Shown: positions 47,301 through 59,735 of the stretch, one piece after another
How the letters are laid out: the number at the start of each line of letters is the position of its first letter
How positions within the stretch are numbered: the first letter of the stretch is position 1
NCBI RefSeq assembly: GCF_901000735.1
Contig: NC_081543.1
Span: forward strand, 35,026,590 to 35,090,589
DNA: 64,000 nt
From: Corylus avellana
Taxonomy: Eukaryota > Streptophyta > Magnoliopsida > Fagales > Betulaceae
Direction of reading: 5' to 3'
Notes under the pieces: generated by a model
Seen by the model: the letters and a program-made list of their open reading frames with translations, nothing else
Told to the model about the DNA's origin: nothing
Database searches by the model: none
Position numbers and translations under genes: made by a program

Positions 47301-47344
47301 CCCCTACTCAATCAAAGGACCCACAAATTTTTTATTTTATTTAT

Positions 47345-48230
47345 TTTTTTTTATTTTTTTTATTTAATATGGAAAAGGGTTACAAGGAGTCGTACAATAA
47401 AAGAGAGGTGGGATGCCCAACAACAAAGGAATAGGATCCTCCCCGGTCCAGAGAATATCTAATTCATGGCTGAGATTTCTTTTTAGAAATCTTAGAGTCA
47501 CAAATAGGACACATGTTCTACTACAAAAATAAAAAAAAATAAAAATTTCAGATTAAAAAAAAAATAAATTAATAAAATAATAAGGGGAGGCTGCCACCTT
47601 ATCTTGGCCATAGGGGGTGGCCAGACCACCCCATTTTAGATGGGGGTGGCTTGAGAGCCACCCCAATGGCCAGCCAGGGGTGGCCAGACCACCCCATGGC
47701 CATTAGGGGTAGTCCAGCCACCCCCTAAACCTAGATCTAAAAAAAACCAACCCAAAGGGCTAAAAGAAATTTTTTTTTCTTTCTTTTTTTTTTAGATCTG
47801 GCACCCCCAAGGGCCAAGCCACCCCAAACTGGCGGTCTGGGATGCCTGAAGCCACCCCCAGCCCCAACTGGGGTGGTCCGGCCACCCTTTAATTTTTTAT
47901 AATTTTTTTTAAAAAAATATATCATTTTTTTTTTATTAATGGGACATATGTTTTATTTATGGCCTCAAGATCTCTTTAAAGAGATCCTAACTATTAATTG
48001 GATACTCTCCAGTCCATTTTGGACTGGAGATGATGAATTCCAACAACAAAGCTCAAACAGTTAAAGTATTATTACAAGAAATACAAACACAAATAGTAGG
48101 CAATGGATCTATTAATAGTCCCAGATGAACCAAAAACGATCCGGGCCTCACCAAGGGCCGCATAAGGCAGTAGCAAATGACAAGGGAGCACGGTGAGGAA
48201 CCCCATGAGGTAATGGCAACAACCACACTT
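47345..48230 (-). mobile_element. Retroposon 3' fragment interrupted by a foldback element
   Basis: The parts 47345-47427 and 48042-48230 join into one unit: a T-rich start, GGGTTACAAGGAGTCGTAC, GGGATGCCCAACAACAAAG, then AATAGTAGGCAATGG, GATCCGGGCCTCACCAAGGG and CCCCATGAGGTAATGGCAAC. The same order is seen at 49605-49900 and 33982-34190. It reads as the 3' end of a minus-strand LINE-like retroposon. Confidence 0.6.
47428..48041. mobile_element. 614-bp foldback element with 9-bp target-site duplication
   Basis: Ends GGAATAGGATCCTCC and, reversed, GGAATTCATCATCTCC. Long imperfect arms pair GGTCCAGAGAATATCTAATT with AATTGGATACTCTCCAGTCC, and GATTTCTTTTTAGAAATCTT with AAGATCTCTTTAAAGAGATC. An exact 9-bp duplication, AACAACAAA, lies at 47419-47427 and 48042-48050. 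The core (47585-47888) is packed with GGTGGCC/GGCCACC units. The 9-bp duplication fits Mutator-type integration. Confidence 0.85.
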
Positions 48231-49604
48231 TCTTGTTTGAGAGCATATATAAATACTTTAAAATTTTCTAAATTTAATTCTAAAACTCTATTTTAGTTAA
48301 TTTAGCTATCTACTTTTTAAAATCACTAAATATTAAAATTTAGTTGAGAGGAAAAAAGATGAAATATGAAAGAGAAAGAACATTAAAAAATAAATAATTT
48401 TCACTTTTGTATTTTTTACGCTTAGAGAGCATTACTGACAAGAGTTAAATTTAACATTGCATAAAGAATTTGTTAAATGGTATATTTTTTGTTAAAATTT
48501 TAGAAAAAAAGCTAGAAGTAGAGAGTTCATCGTCAGAACTGTTAACAATTTAAGTAGATAATGTAAGAGAATTTATATAAGACCCACATGTCTTAGTGGC
48601 CAAATATCTCAAAATTTATTTGAGCAAATGGGTTTAATTTATATGTTATTTCTTAGAGAGTCCTTTTTATCAAGATGTGGTGTAAAACCTTATTTTACAG
48701 TCTTCAATAGAAATTTAACACATCAGGTAAAAACACCAAATACAATATAGATCAAAATATCGTATCTTTAATTTAAATCAATTTTATGGACTTTTTCATT
48801 CATTCGAATCCAACTCCCACCAGCCACCACCGAACCTCCCACCCACCGCGACCTGATTGAAATTATTCTCAATTTTTTACATTATTTATTTAAATTACTA
48901 GCAATTCAACCAAGTAATTGCTGTGAATCTCAATCTCCTTCATGTCCCCTTGCCCAAATATGTAGGAGTAAGAGAATATTTCGAAATTCCCAATTAATAT
49001 GGTTACTAACCGCCTTGCTGTGTAGCTAGCGTCTTTGGCAAGTGTGCTAACAACTTAACATGCTCAATTACGTGAAAGGTGTGCTGTCATGCTTTACGTG
49101 CTTTGGTTAACATGAGTCGTGATCGAAAATGTTTGGAGTATTATAGTTGTTCTTATAAAATTATTTATAATTAGTAAAATAATTAAGAATATAATTGACA
49201 ACTCAATCATTAATTAATTAAATTACCGGCATGAAAAGGCTACATTAACTTCTTAGCCTTAATGTATTATGCTTTAAACTAGTTTGATATGTTATAAACA
49301 TTTCGTCATTCATAGCAAAGAAAAAAAAAAAAAATCAGTTTCAGACTGATCTTATTTTAATCCAACCATATAAGTATGACTAGACACCAAAGCTGCAACT
49401 CATTCGATCTTATACTCAACGGGATGTGTTTGATCTCATATTTGAGGTGTTGACTAGGGAGTATTAAGATATTTTAATAAAGTCTATAGGTCACCCCTTC
49501 TATAACTCGACCACAAATTTACAACTCATTCAATTTCGTACTTGATGAACTGCGTCCAGTCTCATGACATCATAAAATGTTATAGTTAGATAAATGAACT
49601 AATC
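48231..49604. other. Intergenic, AT-rich, nothing recognised
   Basis: No supported gene or repeat structure. An A tract lies at 49320-49334. Confidence 0.35.
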
Positions 49605-49900
49605 TCTTTTCTTTTTTTTTTTTCTTTTTTTTTTTTTTTAAATTTAATAATGGGACAAGGGTTACCTGGACAAACACAAATGAAATGGGGTGAGTTTCCC
49701 AACAATAAGATTCAAACGAAAAAGGCAATACAAAGATGATAATGAAAACAAACGGTAAACAACAGAATAAAAAAGGATTCGGGCCTCTCTAAGGGCCGTA
49801 CAAATCAGTATACAAGGACAAAAGGGCTTCGTTAGAAGCCTCATGCGGTAAAGACAATTACCACCATTAAGTGTTTGTTGTAAAGGGAGCATTGCCAACA
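49605..49900 (-). mobile_element. Retroposon 3' fragment, minus strand
   Basis: A poly(T) start (49611-49639), then GGGACAAGGGTTACCTGGAC, TTTCCCAACAATAAGATTC, GATTCGGGCCTCTCTAAGGG and CCTCATGCGGTAAAGACAAT. Same family as 47345-48230. The 79-residue minus-strand open frame here may be a remnant of retroposon coding sequence. Confidence 0.6.
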
Positions 49901-50541
49901 ACCAAGCAAGATGAGGAAAACACCGATAAATGAACTGACCTGTATATTTGCTTTATATTTGCTTTATCCAGTGATTCCAGCCCAATGGATAAGGGGAAAG
50001 CTTACGAAATGAGTACGGGCTCGGGGCTCCAGTGAAGACCTTTGGTTTTCAGGTTCAATGCGGACAAATCTGGGCTTGGCCCAACTTATTTGATAGGCCT
50101 AATTTCACAACTATTATGCAGATTGGATAAAATACGGATTCCAATTCAAGACCATTTCCCTCGAATTATTTCAAATGTCTTAAAAAAAAAATAAATAAAA
50201 AATTATAAATTTATTTATTTAACTAATATTTACAAAATGGTTCAGTTCTTGTGCCTATAAATCATAAATTCAAAATGGTTTTTTTTCTCATATTAAGAGA
50301 GGTTATCCAAAATGGTGTGCGCTGGATTAGAACGAATGAAAAAAGTTTATGCAATTGATTTGAAATAAAAATATGGTGTTTTTATTTTTCATCTCAATTG
50401 TATTTGATATTTTTATTTGGTGTATCAAATTTCTATTGAAAACTGTAAAATGAGATTTTACGCCACATGTTTTTAGTCATAGGAAATTAAAGTTGTATTA
50501 AAGAAATAATTTGTATGCATAAAGAAATGATAGAAATTTCC
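49901..50541. other. Intergenic; ends at a gap
   Basis: No gene. A weak box-A/box-B-like pair (49976 and 50050) is not convincing as a SINE. Confidence 0.35.
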
Positions 50542-50641
50542 NNNNNNNNNNNNNNNNNNNNNNNNNNNNNNNNNNNNNNNNNNNNNNNNNNNNNNNNNNN
50601 NNNNNNNNNNNNNNNNNNNNNNNNNNNNNNNNNNNNNNNNN
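50542..50641. other. Assembly gap (100 N)
   Basis: Exactly 100 N. The next base begins the second copy of 39675-42854. Confidence 1.
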
Positions 50642-50690
50642 AGGATAGAAGCCATTTGCTCCAAAGAACATTGGCAAGCTTTAGCTTGAA

Positions 50691-50691
<1 letters not shown>

Positions 50692-50734
<43 letters not shown>
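50692..50734. repeat. (TA)n microsatellite
   Basis: About 43 bp of TA, against about 17 bp at the same site in the first copy (39733-39749). Confidence 0.95.
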
Positions 50735-50738
<4 letters not shown>

Positions 50739-50980
50739 ATGCATCCATTAAAGCACCACTCCATTAACTAAGATCAAAGCCATGCAAAAGTATATGATGT
50801 TCTGTCAACAACTTATCCTGTTCCTATAATATCTCACTTCCAATGACTTGCATAGATAACATCAAAACCAAAACCCCTCTATAATAATATAAGTTATTCT
50901 CTGCAATTAATTTTGCAAATTGTTGTCATACCAGAAACTAAAGGACAACCCCTCCTCTAACTAGTAAGCAAACTGCAACT

Positions 50981-51226
50981 TAGAGCCTGTTTGAGATTGC
51001 GTTTGAGGGACTTAAAAGTGTTTTTAACACTCAAAAAGCCCGTTTGAAGAAAAAAAAATATATATATTCATTTAGTAAAAAGATCAAAAACACTTTTAAT
51101 GGACAAAAAAGTCTAAAAATGGCCAAAATACACTTTTGACAAAAGCTTTAAAATGAAGCTTTTGCCCAAAAGCTCTTTTTGACTTAAAAGATCTATTTTT
51201 CAAACACAATCCCAAACAAGCTCTTA
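50981..51226. mobile_element. hAT-like MITE, GAGCCTGTTTG family
   Basis: Left end TTAGAGCCTGTTTGAGATTG and right end CACAATCCCAAACAAGCTCTTA. Better preserved than the allelic element at 39996-40206, keeping an AAAGCTTTAAAATGAAGCTT core that the other lacks. Confidence 0.8.
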
Positions 51227-51391
51227 GGCTGCTTTATTGTGTGCTTTCACTCACAAATTTCTACTTCTCTAGTTATATAGTTAAAATAAAACTTTCAATA
51301 GGATTGCTCCCTTATATTTACACTTTATACTTCTTCTCCATGCTCTCTAGTAAAGTCCCGGTTCCAAATTTCAACTAAACCCTAATGTGCC

Positions 51392-51643
51392 ATGAACAGT
51401 GTGAAGTTCCAAGTACTTTGTCTGGTCTCTGAAGACCATACAAGGGTGCTTCAGCCAAGCATTCATTCACAGTGTTCACCACATGCAGCTGCCAACAAAT
51501 CTGCTGAATCAGCCATGGAAAGAGTTTGGACATCTTCTTCAGCTAACAGTTGCTTGGACACTCCAATCTGTTCCCATGGTGACATCAAGAGAATTATACA
51601 CATGCACACTCTCAAATATTATATGGAGAAGATTATCAATTGA
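51392..51643 (+). CDS. Unrecognised 83-residue open frame (second copy)
   Basis: Translated product identical to that of 40373-40624. No recognised domain. See that entry for the doubt over coding status. Confidence 0.25.
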   Translation: MNSVKFQVLCLVSEDHTRVLQPSIHSQCSPHAAANKSAESAMERVWTSSSANSCLDTPICSHGDIKRIIHMHTLKYYMEKIIN

Positions 51644-54036
51644 AACTTAAAAGGAACTCCTCATTATCAGAAACTGAACTGGTTATCACAGCAGCAAAAG
51701 CTAGCAGAATCCCCTGATACATCTGCTTAGAGCAGAATTAATCAAACTTCATTCCCCAATCTAAAAACTAAATTAATAGGAGAAGCCACTAAGCAACTTA
51801 AATGGAATAAGTTGTCATGGGTCTAATGGTAGCTGCCTAGCTGGTGTGTTTAGAAGGTGTGGATTTTGTAGTTGGGTTGTGTGTTGTAAATGGGCCAAGA
51901 TAAATAATGGGCCATGTTAGTTGATAGAATAGAATGATTAGCTTTAGACACCCCTCCTTTTAGGTTTTTTTTTTTTTTTTTTTTTATTTTTTTTTTTATT
52001 TATTTTTTTATTTTAAATTTTAATGGGGCATATGGCCATGTGGCAGTTTTTGATTGGTTTGACGTAAATTTCTATTAACTTTTTGGAGGAAAGATTGATG
52101 GAGGTACCTTCTTTGCTTTAGCCATAAGTAAGATACCATCTCCGATACAAATTAAAGTTAGGTAAAAATTAATAAAATTTAAAAACCACATGTGAAAAAA
52201 GTATTTAACCCATTTATTTTTGTAAACACATACTTGATAACTTCTCTACTTTTGGAAGCAATTTACATGTTAAATCATATCATTCCGTTTTTCTAGGGTT
52301 GTCAGGTAATTGGATTGCTTCGCATCTAATTTATAGACTAAGGGTCCGTTTGAGATTGCAATTTCAATAAGTGCGATTTTAAAATTTATGTTTTTACTGT
52401 TCATAAGAAAAGCACATGTTTTTTGAATAAAAGTTATTCCAACTTTATCATTGTAATTAAAAAAAAAAAAATGTGGTCCTCACATGTGGAAGACACATGT
52501 CATTTTTATAGAATATATTGAATGAAAGTTCTTTAACCCAGTTTGAAGGAAAACTTTGTCCTTATTTTTTCATTCTCTACTCTTTCTTTTATATTTTTTT
52601 TAATGGGTTAAACTCAATGACCTCTTTTTTTTTAGGAGGGCTAGATTTACAAATACTTTACAAAAAAAGTTATTACAAAGTGATGTGGCATACCATGATT
52701 AAGAATGAGATGAATTCAAATTTTGAGAAATTTAATCATATTGTGTGTTAGAACAGTTTTTGACACGGTGTGGACTACGCATTCTTCAGGTCCTTCTAAA
52801 TCTGCAATACCTTGTCGTTTACTCCAAAATTACCACAAAAGAATAAAAGCGTGAGAGAGTATGAGAAGATATTAGATGATTTTGTACTTTGTGCAGGGGC
52901 CTATTTATAGGCAAAAGAGTTGAGGTAGACTTGGACTAATTCTTCTTATTTGAGTTGATTTGGGAGTCCTGAGAGGTGGAATTAAACTTGGCTCCTACTC
53001 CAATTTAGACTTTGAGTAGGACTCTGTGACCTAAATTATTCTAATAGAGCCCCACTTGGATTGTATTTCCTGCTATTCAATTAATAATTGAGTGGCCTGT
53101 CATTGGCCCTAAGGCCCAAAATTTAATGAGCTTTAATTAATAATTATATTTTAAAATTTACGTTTTTAAAAATTGCGTTATTGATATGAGAAGCACATGT
53201 ATTATTTCTGAACCTCCACCTACTAACAACTTTGGGCTTGTCCGATTTTAATTATTACTTAATGGAGAAGAAATTCGCCCGTCTTAATCAAGTTTTGTCA
53301 AGGTATGCGTTAATTGGTTGCCCAAAACATGTTTTCAACTAAGGCAAGCCTGCCCCATTAAAGATGATACAGACTCTTTCAACAATACAAACTCATTAAA
53401 AGCTTGTACTATAACTTCATGGGTCTAAATCAAACAACAACCTAAAACCCACAACACCATGGGTTTCAAAAAGATTGCTTATACCAAAATTATGATCCAT
53501 AATAGATATTTATTATAAAACTTGGGCATTTGGATGGCGTACATTTCAAGGGTTAACAAGTTGACCAATTTCCTAATCTTTGTATATATTTTTGCATTAC
53601 TTTATTTCGTCTTAGGGTCGGTAATTAAGGAACCCGCCCCTTTTTTGGTTTTTGGTTCTCCAACTCTCTCTTCCTTGCATATCAGTAGTGGTAAGAATCG
53701 TTTATTGTAACTCTCTTTCCTATTTAATTAAAAAAAAAAAAAAAAATTTCTCATGTGAAAATTATTTTTCGTTTTGAATTGTTTATTGATATTGTTATTT
53801 TGATAAGAGAAACAAACGATCAACAAGAAGAGTAACAAATAATTTTTTTTTTTTTTGAAGTGACAAATAAAGCTAAATCAATACTGACAATACATGGAGG
53901 GACAAATTTTCTTTTTCCTTTTTTTTTCTAAATTAAATTTAAAAAACTTTTTCTAATCTAATCTATAAAAATGTAAATTATTTCTTTGTAAACGAGAATC
54001 ACATGCATCATGCATGGGCGTAGGCCGCCCATTTAA
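51644..54036. other. Intergenic, repeat-derived (second copy)
   Basis: Same content as 40625-42854, with the extra 139 bp at 52774-52912. That stretch contains GGGCCTATTTATAGGC, a TATA-like palindrome of the kind seen in LTRs. Confidence 0.4.
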
Positions 54037-54867
54037 GAAATTACAAAAGATTGGACAATTCAACAATAAGTACTCCAGGAACAACCACATTAGTGTAAGT
54101 AAACAAAAAAAAAAAAATCAAATAAATGACGTGGCTCTATAAATTTTTGACATGAAGATCAAAAAATTTGGCCACTAATTAAGATAGTTTAACAAGACGC
54201 ACTAGAGATGGCACAACTAATAAGCATAAGAAGTGCCGTACATTCGGCTGAAAGGTCCAACAACCTAACTTGAAGCCCAACAAAAAAAAAAAAAACAACT
54301 GCAACAGCATACACGAAAGTGAACCATAACACGTTTTAAATCTTACATATATAGTACAAGACAATGAAATCAACTACTTTGTGGAAACTATTTTAGCTTG
54401 TGATGCAAGCTTATGTTACTTTCAGTTTCAGAGGATTTATATTCGACTACGTACTACTTAGTTGCTTTACAGCTACAGGTTTTAATTTCCTTTAAACTCA
54501 ATAAATTCGACTCTACCAAATGTTACCCCTCAAATTAAATATTGGTACTAATAGATCCCATCATTTTAATGTTATACACTGTAGTTTTATTATGTTTTTA
54601 TCTCAATATGTTGATATGACTTAATTTTTTTCTTTTAATCATGGTTGATCCAATAACTACTACATTTTGTCACATAATCCATATCAGCATATACTTGATC
54701 GATCCAAATAAGTTCGTTTAAGAGTCATGCCACACTATGTTACATAATATTCTTAACATATTACTTAATTGGCAATCTAATAAGAGCTCAAATGGAAGTT
54801 GGTAACATTTTCCCCTAAAAAGAAAGAAACTTTCTCTCATTAATTGTCCCTCTTCCGCCATGAAATC
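54037..54867. other. Intergenic, unique to this copy; nothing recognised
   Basis: Start of the 3.3 kb that lies where the first copy has divergent sequence and a gap. AT-rich, no gene recognised. Confidence 0.35.
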
Positions 54868-54965
54868 TTTTTTTTTTTTTTTTTTACTACATGATTGTAT
54901 AAGAAGAGGAAGATAACGATTCGAACTAGTGATCCTCAACAGGTTGAACTGCATACCCCTTAGGA
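54868..54965 (-). mobile_element. tRNA-derived SINE, minus strand
   Basis: An 18-T run at 54868-54885 on the plus strand. The minus strand reads TATGCAGTTCAACCTGTTGA (box-A-like), GATCACTAGTTCGAATC (box B), then a tail ending CATGTAGT and poly(A). The GATCACTAGTTCGAATC core is close to that of the SINE at 11503-11600. Confidence 0.65.
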
Positions 54966-55235
54966 ATCACCTGGAACTCTTCTATTGGCTAGCAATGAAC
55001 GAAAGGGTCACAATGACAGCAATGTTTCTTGATGCTAATTAAATGAGAGCAGTGGAATGGTAACAACACGTGGGTGTTAACCAGAAGATTGATTATTCAG
55101 AGTCCATGGTTGGCAAATCACAGCAGGTTTTCTTGCAATAAATTTGATTGTTGGGAAGCATCATTTTTTTTCTTCTTCTATTCTTGTTGGGAAGCATCCT
55201 TAATTGGGTCTCACCAGAAATATCTCGGACCTAAC
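54966..55235. other. Short intergenic stretch
   Basis: Nothing recognised apart from a repeated TTGTTGGGAAGCATC phrase (55149 and 55185). Confidence 0.4.
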
Positions 55236-55586
55236 AGCTATGTTTGCCAACAGCCGAGGCCGGCACTGTAGTTGGAACGGCACTGTTCTAGCTACAGTGC
55301 CAACTGACAGGTGGCAACAAAAATTGACTTTTTCATATTAATTTTTTTTTTTTTAAAGCAAAATATTTTTTTTTTTTTTTTTTAAAAAAAAAAAGGACCA
55401 CCCCATTTTTGGCCAAGGGGGTGGCTGGAACCACCCCATCTTTCTCCTATTTTTTCCTTTTTTTTTTTTTTAAATATTTTGCTTTAAAAAAAATATTAAT
55501 ATGAAAAAATCAATTTTTGCTGCTACCTGTCAGTTGGTACTGTAGCTAAAGCACAGTGTCGGCCCCGGCTGTTGGCAAACATAGCT
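55236..55586. mobile_element. 351-bp foldback element
   Basis: The left arm AGCTATGTTTGCCAACAGCC, then GGCACTGTAG and AGTGCCAACTGACAGGTGGC, pairs with the right arm, which reads GCTACCTGTCAGTTGGTACT then GGCTGTTGGCAAACATAGCT. Arms are about 130 bp. The core holds the GGGGTGGCTGG/CCACCCC motif also found inside the element at 47428-48041, suggesting a shared family. The duplication at the ends is unclear. Confidence 0.8.
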
Positions 55587-56090
55587 AACCTATGATGGAA
55601 GCCAACTAGCCAAGGACTCTAATTTCCTAGTACGACAGCTACGTTACGTGTTGTTGGAGCATTTTTGGGACTACCACAACAGTCATCTTTGTCGTTGAAT
55701 TGAGATTAGAGGTTAAGGTGCGAGAATAGCGTGCCTACAAAATAAAGAAGACTTCATAGGGTAATTAGCGGAAGCTGAAAACATTCCCATATTTAAATTA
55801 ACACACGTGTGAATGAAAAAACCATATGTGAGAGAGAGGAGAGGAAGCTTTTCTCTAATTTTTTATTATTTGATTTTACTTTTTTTCTTTGATTTTAATT
55901 TTTCTTAAAAAAAAATTAATTAATATTTTATTATTTAATTTAAGTTAGATACGTGACATGGTGTGAGCTCTTGAATAAAAATTGACGTTCAAATTCAAAA
56001 TTGAAGAATTTCCAATTTTTCAAATAATGGGCATGGAATCGATCCACATTTTACTTCCAGAATTTTCCATCCAGCATAAAAGAAAGAAGG
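55587..56090. other. Intergenic, nothing recognised
   Basis: AT-rich, no supported gene. Confidence 0.35.
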
Positions 56091-56515
56091 GTTAAATACC
56101 AAATACCTCATTGGGGTTTGGTAACTTTATTTTTACCTCTCTGGTGTTTTATTTTTATCACAGGACCTCCTGGGGTTTTGATAAAGGACCAAGTTAGTCC
56201 ATCCGTTAGTTGACCGTTAGGACTGACACGTGGACCAATCAGATGCTGACACGTGGCACATATTTAATTTTTTTCTTTTTTTTTTTTTAAAAAAATATTT
56301 TTTTATTTTAAAAAAATATTTTTTTATTTTAAAAAAAATTAAATATGTGTCATGTGTCAGTATCTAATTGGTCTACGTGTTAGTCCTAACTGTCAACTAA
56401 CTGATAGACTAACTTGGTCATTTATCAAAACCTCAGGGAAGTCCTGTGATAAAAATGAAACCTCATGAGGGTAAAAATAAAGTTACCAAACCCCATTGGG
56501 TATTTGGTATTTAAC
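56091..56515. mobile_element. 425-bp near-palindromic foldback element
   Basis: The left arm GTTAAATACCAAATACCTCA, TTTGGTAACTTTATTTTTAC and AAAGGACCAAGTTAGTC pairs along about 185 bp with the right arm ending AAAAATAAAGTTACCAAACC, TATTTGGTATTTAAC. The arms carry ACACGTGG (left) and TACGTGT (right). The centre is an A/T tract. RNA across it would form a long hairpin. Confidence 0.85.
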
Positions 56516-57356
56516 TTAAGAAATAATCGTTTGAATTCATATATATTAAGGTAATGTCTCCGACATGAAAGTACATGTAATTATGACCTCATAAAGCAAA
56601 AGAGGTTTGCAGAGAAGTGTTACTGTCCTAGTGTCCTAGAGTCTGTCCATAGTTTTTTTTTTTTTTTTTTTTTTGGCGTTATTCGGTAAACACCACAACA
56701 TGCCCAAACATTGCTTTTGAGTTTGTGAAAAAAAAAATAATAATGAGAGTAATAATTGGTATAGAAAAGTAAAAAAATGGTATTAAAAAGTGGAAAAATT
56801 TTATTTTGTAATGATTTTTTTTATTTGAATAGTAGTAAAAAGTAAATGATGTATATAAAAAGTGAATGATATAATATAAAAAGTGATAGAGAATAACTGC
56901 TATAAGGTTTTAGCATAAATCAATATATTTGTGCTCTTCAATGAGGGCTTGGCAATCAACGAGGAACACCTTAAGCAAAATAAACAAAAACACTATATTT
57001 TTATATTTATATTCCTCCTTTGGGTTAAAAGTTAAAAACTTCAAAAAGCCTATTTCTTACTTTTCCTATTCATATACCCAAACCTGCCACCAGCCATCGC
57101 CAGCCACGACACCAATCAGCCCAAACAATGCCAGCCAACCCAGATAATGCCGGACAGCCACAACGCCGCCCATGACGCTCCTCCACACCAGTTATCTCTC
57201 TCTCTCTCACCAAGAGCTGAGCATATTGCAAAAACAAAAATTTCACTGTTTTTTGTGTTATCTTTCTAAAGTCACCATTTTTGGTTGCCTCATATTTGCT
57301 TTATGCTGATTCACCGATTGGCAATGGACTTGAGCATCTTACTAACCTGGTGCTTC
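56516..57356. other. Intergenic, nothing recognised
   Basis: A 24-T run lies near 56652. The 72-residue open frame at 56929-57147 ends in a low-complexity Pro/Ser-rich stretch and has no recognisable domain. Confidence 0.35.
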
Positions 57357-58289
57357 TTTCAATGTTCTTCTTGCTGCATTCATGGGCTTCACCAAAAAAA
57401 AAAATGAGGGCTGGCCGGTGTTGTCTAGGCTGATCGGAGCCATTGCTTACGGCGGCGGATTGTAACTTTGGGTAGATGAATAGGAAAAGTGAAAAATAGG
57501 TTTTTTTTATGTTTTCTATTTTTAAGAATATGAATTTAAAAATCTAGTTTTTTTTTTTTATTTTGCTTAAGGTGTTCCACACTGATATGACAAGCCTTCA
57601 TTGGAGGGCGCAAGAATGTTAATTTGTGTCAAGACCTTATAAAGGTTATTCTTAAAGTGATAATATTTTTATGTTAATTTTTTTTAAAAAAAAGAGGTGA
57701 ATAGTAGTTGGAATTGAGAGGGTGTTTAACAAATCCCCCAGTGTCTTTAATTAATTAAAGTAATGTTTTAAGAGGTACTTCTTACATTTTTTTTTGTGTT
57801 GTTTTAAAATTGATTTGGTTTTAAAAAATAAAGAGATTATGAGAATTTTTACATATTTATTTTAGAATTAAAAAAAAAATTATTATTATTTTTTAATCAT
57901 GAAAATACATATTTTAATACTACTTTTGTTTTGTTCAATAAAATTATTATAAATTAAAAAAAAAAAAAATCCTATTCGTATCAAATATTACTAAGTATTT
58001 TATTTAAGAGAAATGATTGATGTCAATATTTTGTCAATATTTATCTCATATAATCTTATAAATTAACCATTAGATTTGTAGACTTATATGGACCTCACAT
58101 AAGTCAAAGGTGAACCTCATAAATCTAATGGTTAATATATCAAATTTAAAAAACATATATATAAATATGAGAGAAATATGGACAAATTATGACACCAATC
58201 ATTTCACATAATTTAAAATTAAGATACTTATTATGGAACAAAAAAAACAAGAATATGTAATTAAAAAACTGCATCAAGAAACTGTAATT

Positions 58290-59152
58290 TTTTTTTTTTT
58301 TTTTTTGACATTCCATACTCATTCATTGATAAAAAGATCACAAGCAAAAGCTCTCACAAACAGAGTAAAAAGCTCTGAAGCAACTCATAGCCGAATCTAC
58401 AAGGTTACAGACATCAAAGATACATACACTATAAATCTAACATTCAAGACCTATCAATGATATCAACCGAAGCTAGTCTTTAGTTTTAACAACATATTTG
58501 CTCCAGACAGACTCAATCCAATGCATAGGTAGCTCTTATTCCTCAGTCCTGAAAGCAGAAAACTTCCATGCCGAAACTCATTTTCCTCGACCCGATAGCC
58601 AAGATACCGTTCACATCCACAACCCAAGGGTCTGGACAAAAAATGAATACGTACCCCACAGGTCATCAATCGGGCAGATCAAGAGAGAGGACATAGCCTT
58701 ATTACAAGCAACAAAAACATGAACAAAAAAACACAAGAAAAAAAAATTAAAAAAAAAATCAAGAAACAAACAGAAAAAAACTAGAAAAGAAATACAAGGA
58801 AAAAATAGACAAAAGCCAAAAAACCACAAAAATAGAAAACGACACCAGAAGAAAACAAGCCTCAGAGCGAGGCTGCCGGAAAGCGACGCAAGGAGACGAT
58901 GGACATGGATGGAGCCGGAGAGCCAATGGGAAGAGCGCGAGTCGACGTGGGTTTGATGGGGGACGGTAGATCGAGCTTAAACCAGTCCAATCCAAGAGCC
59001 AAGCTAGAATTGAAAAATGACTCGGCAAATCTGAGCTCAGGGGCTGTAGGAGATGGGCTAAAACAAAAAATGGGACAAAGGAGGGGAAAGAGGCAGAAAG
59101 GAAAGGGAAAAAAACACTACACAAGAAGGTAGGGAGCATCAAGTAAATAGAC
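58290..59152 (-). mobile_element. Second copy of the 847-bp retroposon
   Basis: Allelic to 44032-44878, at the same target site (AAACTGTAATT at 58279-58289, AAAGTGTAATT at 59153-59163). It has a longer oligo(T) tail (58288-58306). The open frames differ from those in the first copy (shortened, shifted), which argues against coding function. Confidence 0.65.
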
Positions 59153-59735
59153 AAAGTGTAATTAATCAAAGAGTAGTTAAAAGAAAATAGAACAAGATTC
59201 CCTACAATTTCAAAAAAAATTATAAATTCTCAAATTACAAAATTTGTGTCATTTCTAATTCTAGGTATCAAAATGCTTAGAAAATGTTACATGAAAAAAA
59301 AAAAAAAAAAATGTAACAAGTTACCGATGTAGCTAGAAAAAGTTTTCTTCTCAAAATGCTTTTTCTTAACCTTTGTAAATACGCTTATTTCTTAGAAACC
59401 AAAAAATAATTTTTGGTTCAAATTTTTTTAATAACATAAAGAGCAAGAATCGATCAAAATATACTCACTTCTCAACGGTAACATACTGTAATATTTTTTA
59501 AGCATTTATACCTAAAGATAACTTAAATTTCGTAATTTCTAGACTTTCCTTCCGTACATCTACTGAAAGCATCACTTTAATGTTCGCGAAGAGGACAATC
59601 AATTATGGACACAGAAAAAAGGACACCATAAAAAAACAAAGTTAAAAAAAATAAAAAGAAAGAGACTGACTTATCAGTGATCATTGGCATTTTACTCTTG
59701 CCCAGCGAACCACATCTACCTCATTTACACGCTCT

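Larger units (their letters stand above)
50642..54036 (+). repeat. Second copy of the 3.2-kb direct duplication
   Basis: Colinear with 39675-42854. It contains a 139-bp stretch (52774-52912) missing from the first copy and a longer T-rich tract (51966-52012). After 54036 it runs into sequence unlike that after 42854. Confidence 0.95.

Noticed and set aside
49970..50070. Possible SINE (AGCCCAATGGATAAGG and GGTTCAATGC)
   Set aside because: No poly(A) tail, no duplication and no similarity to the other SINEs here.
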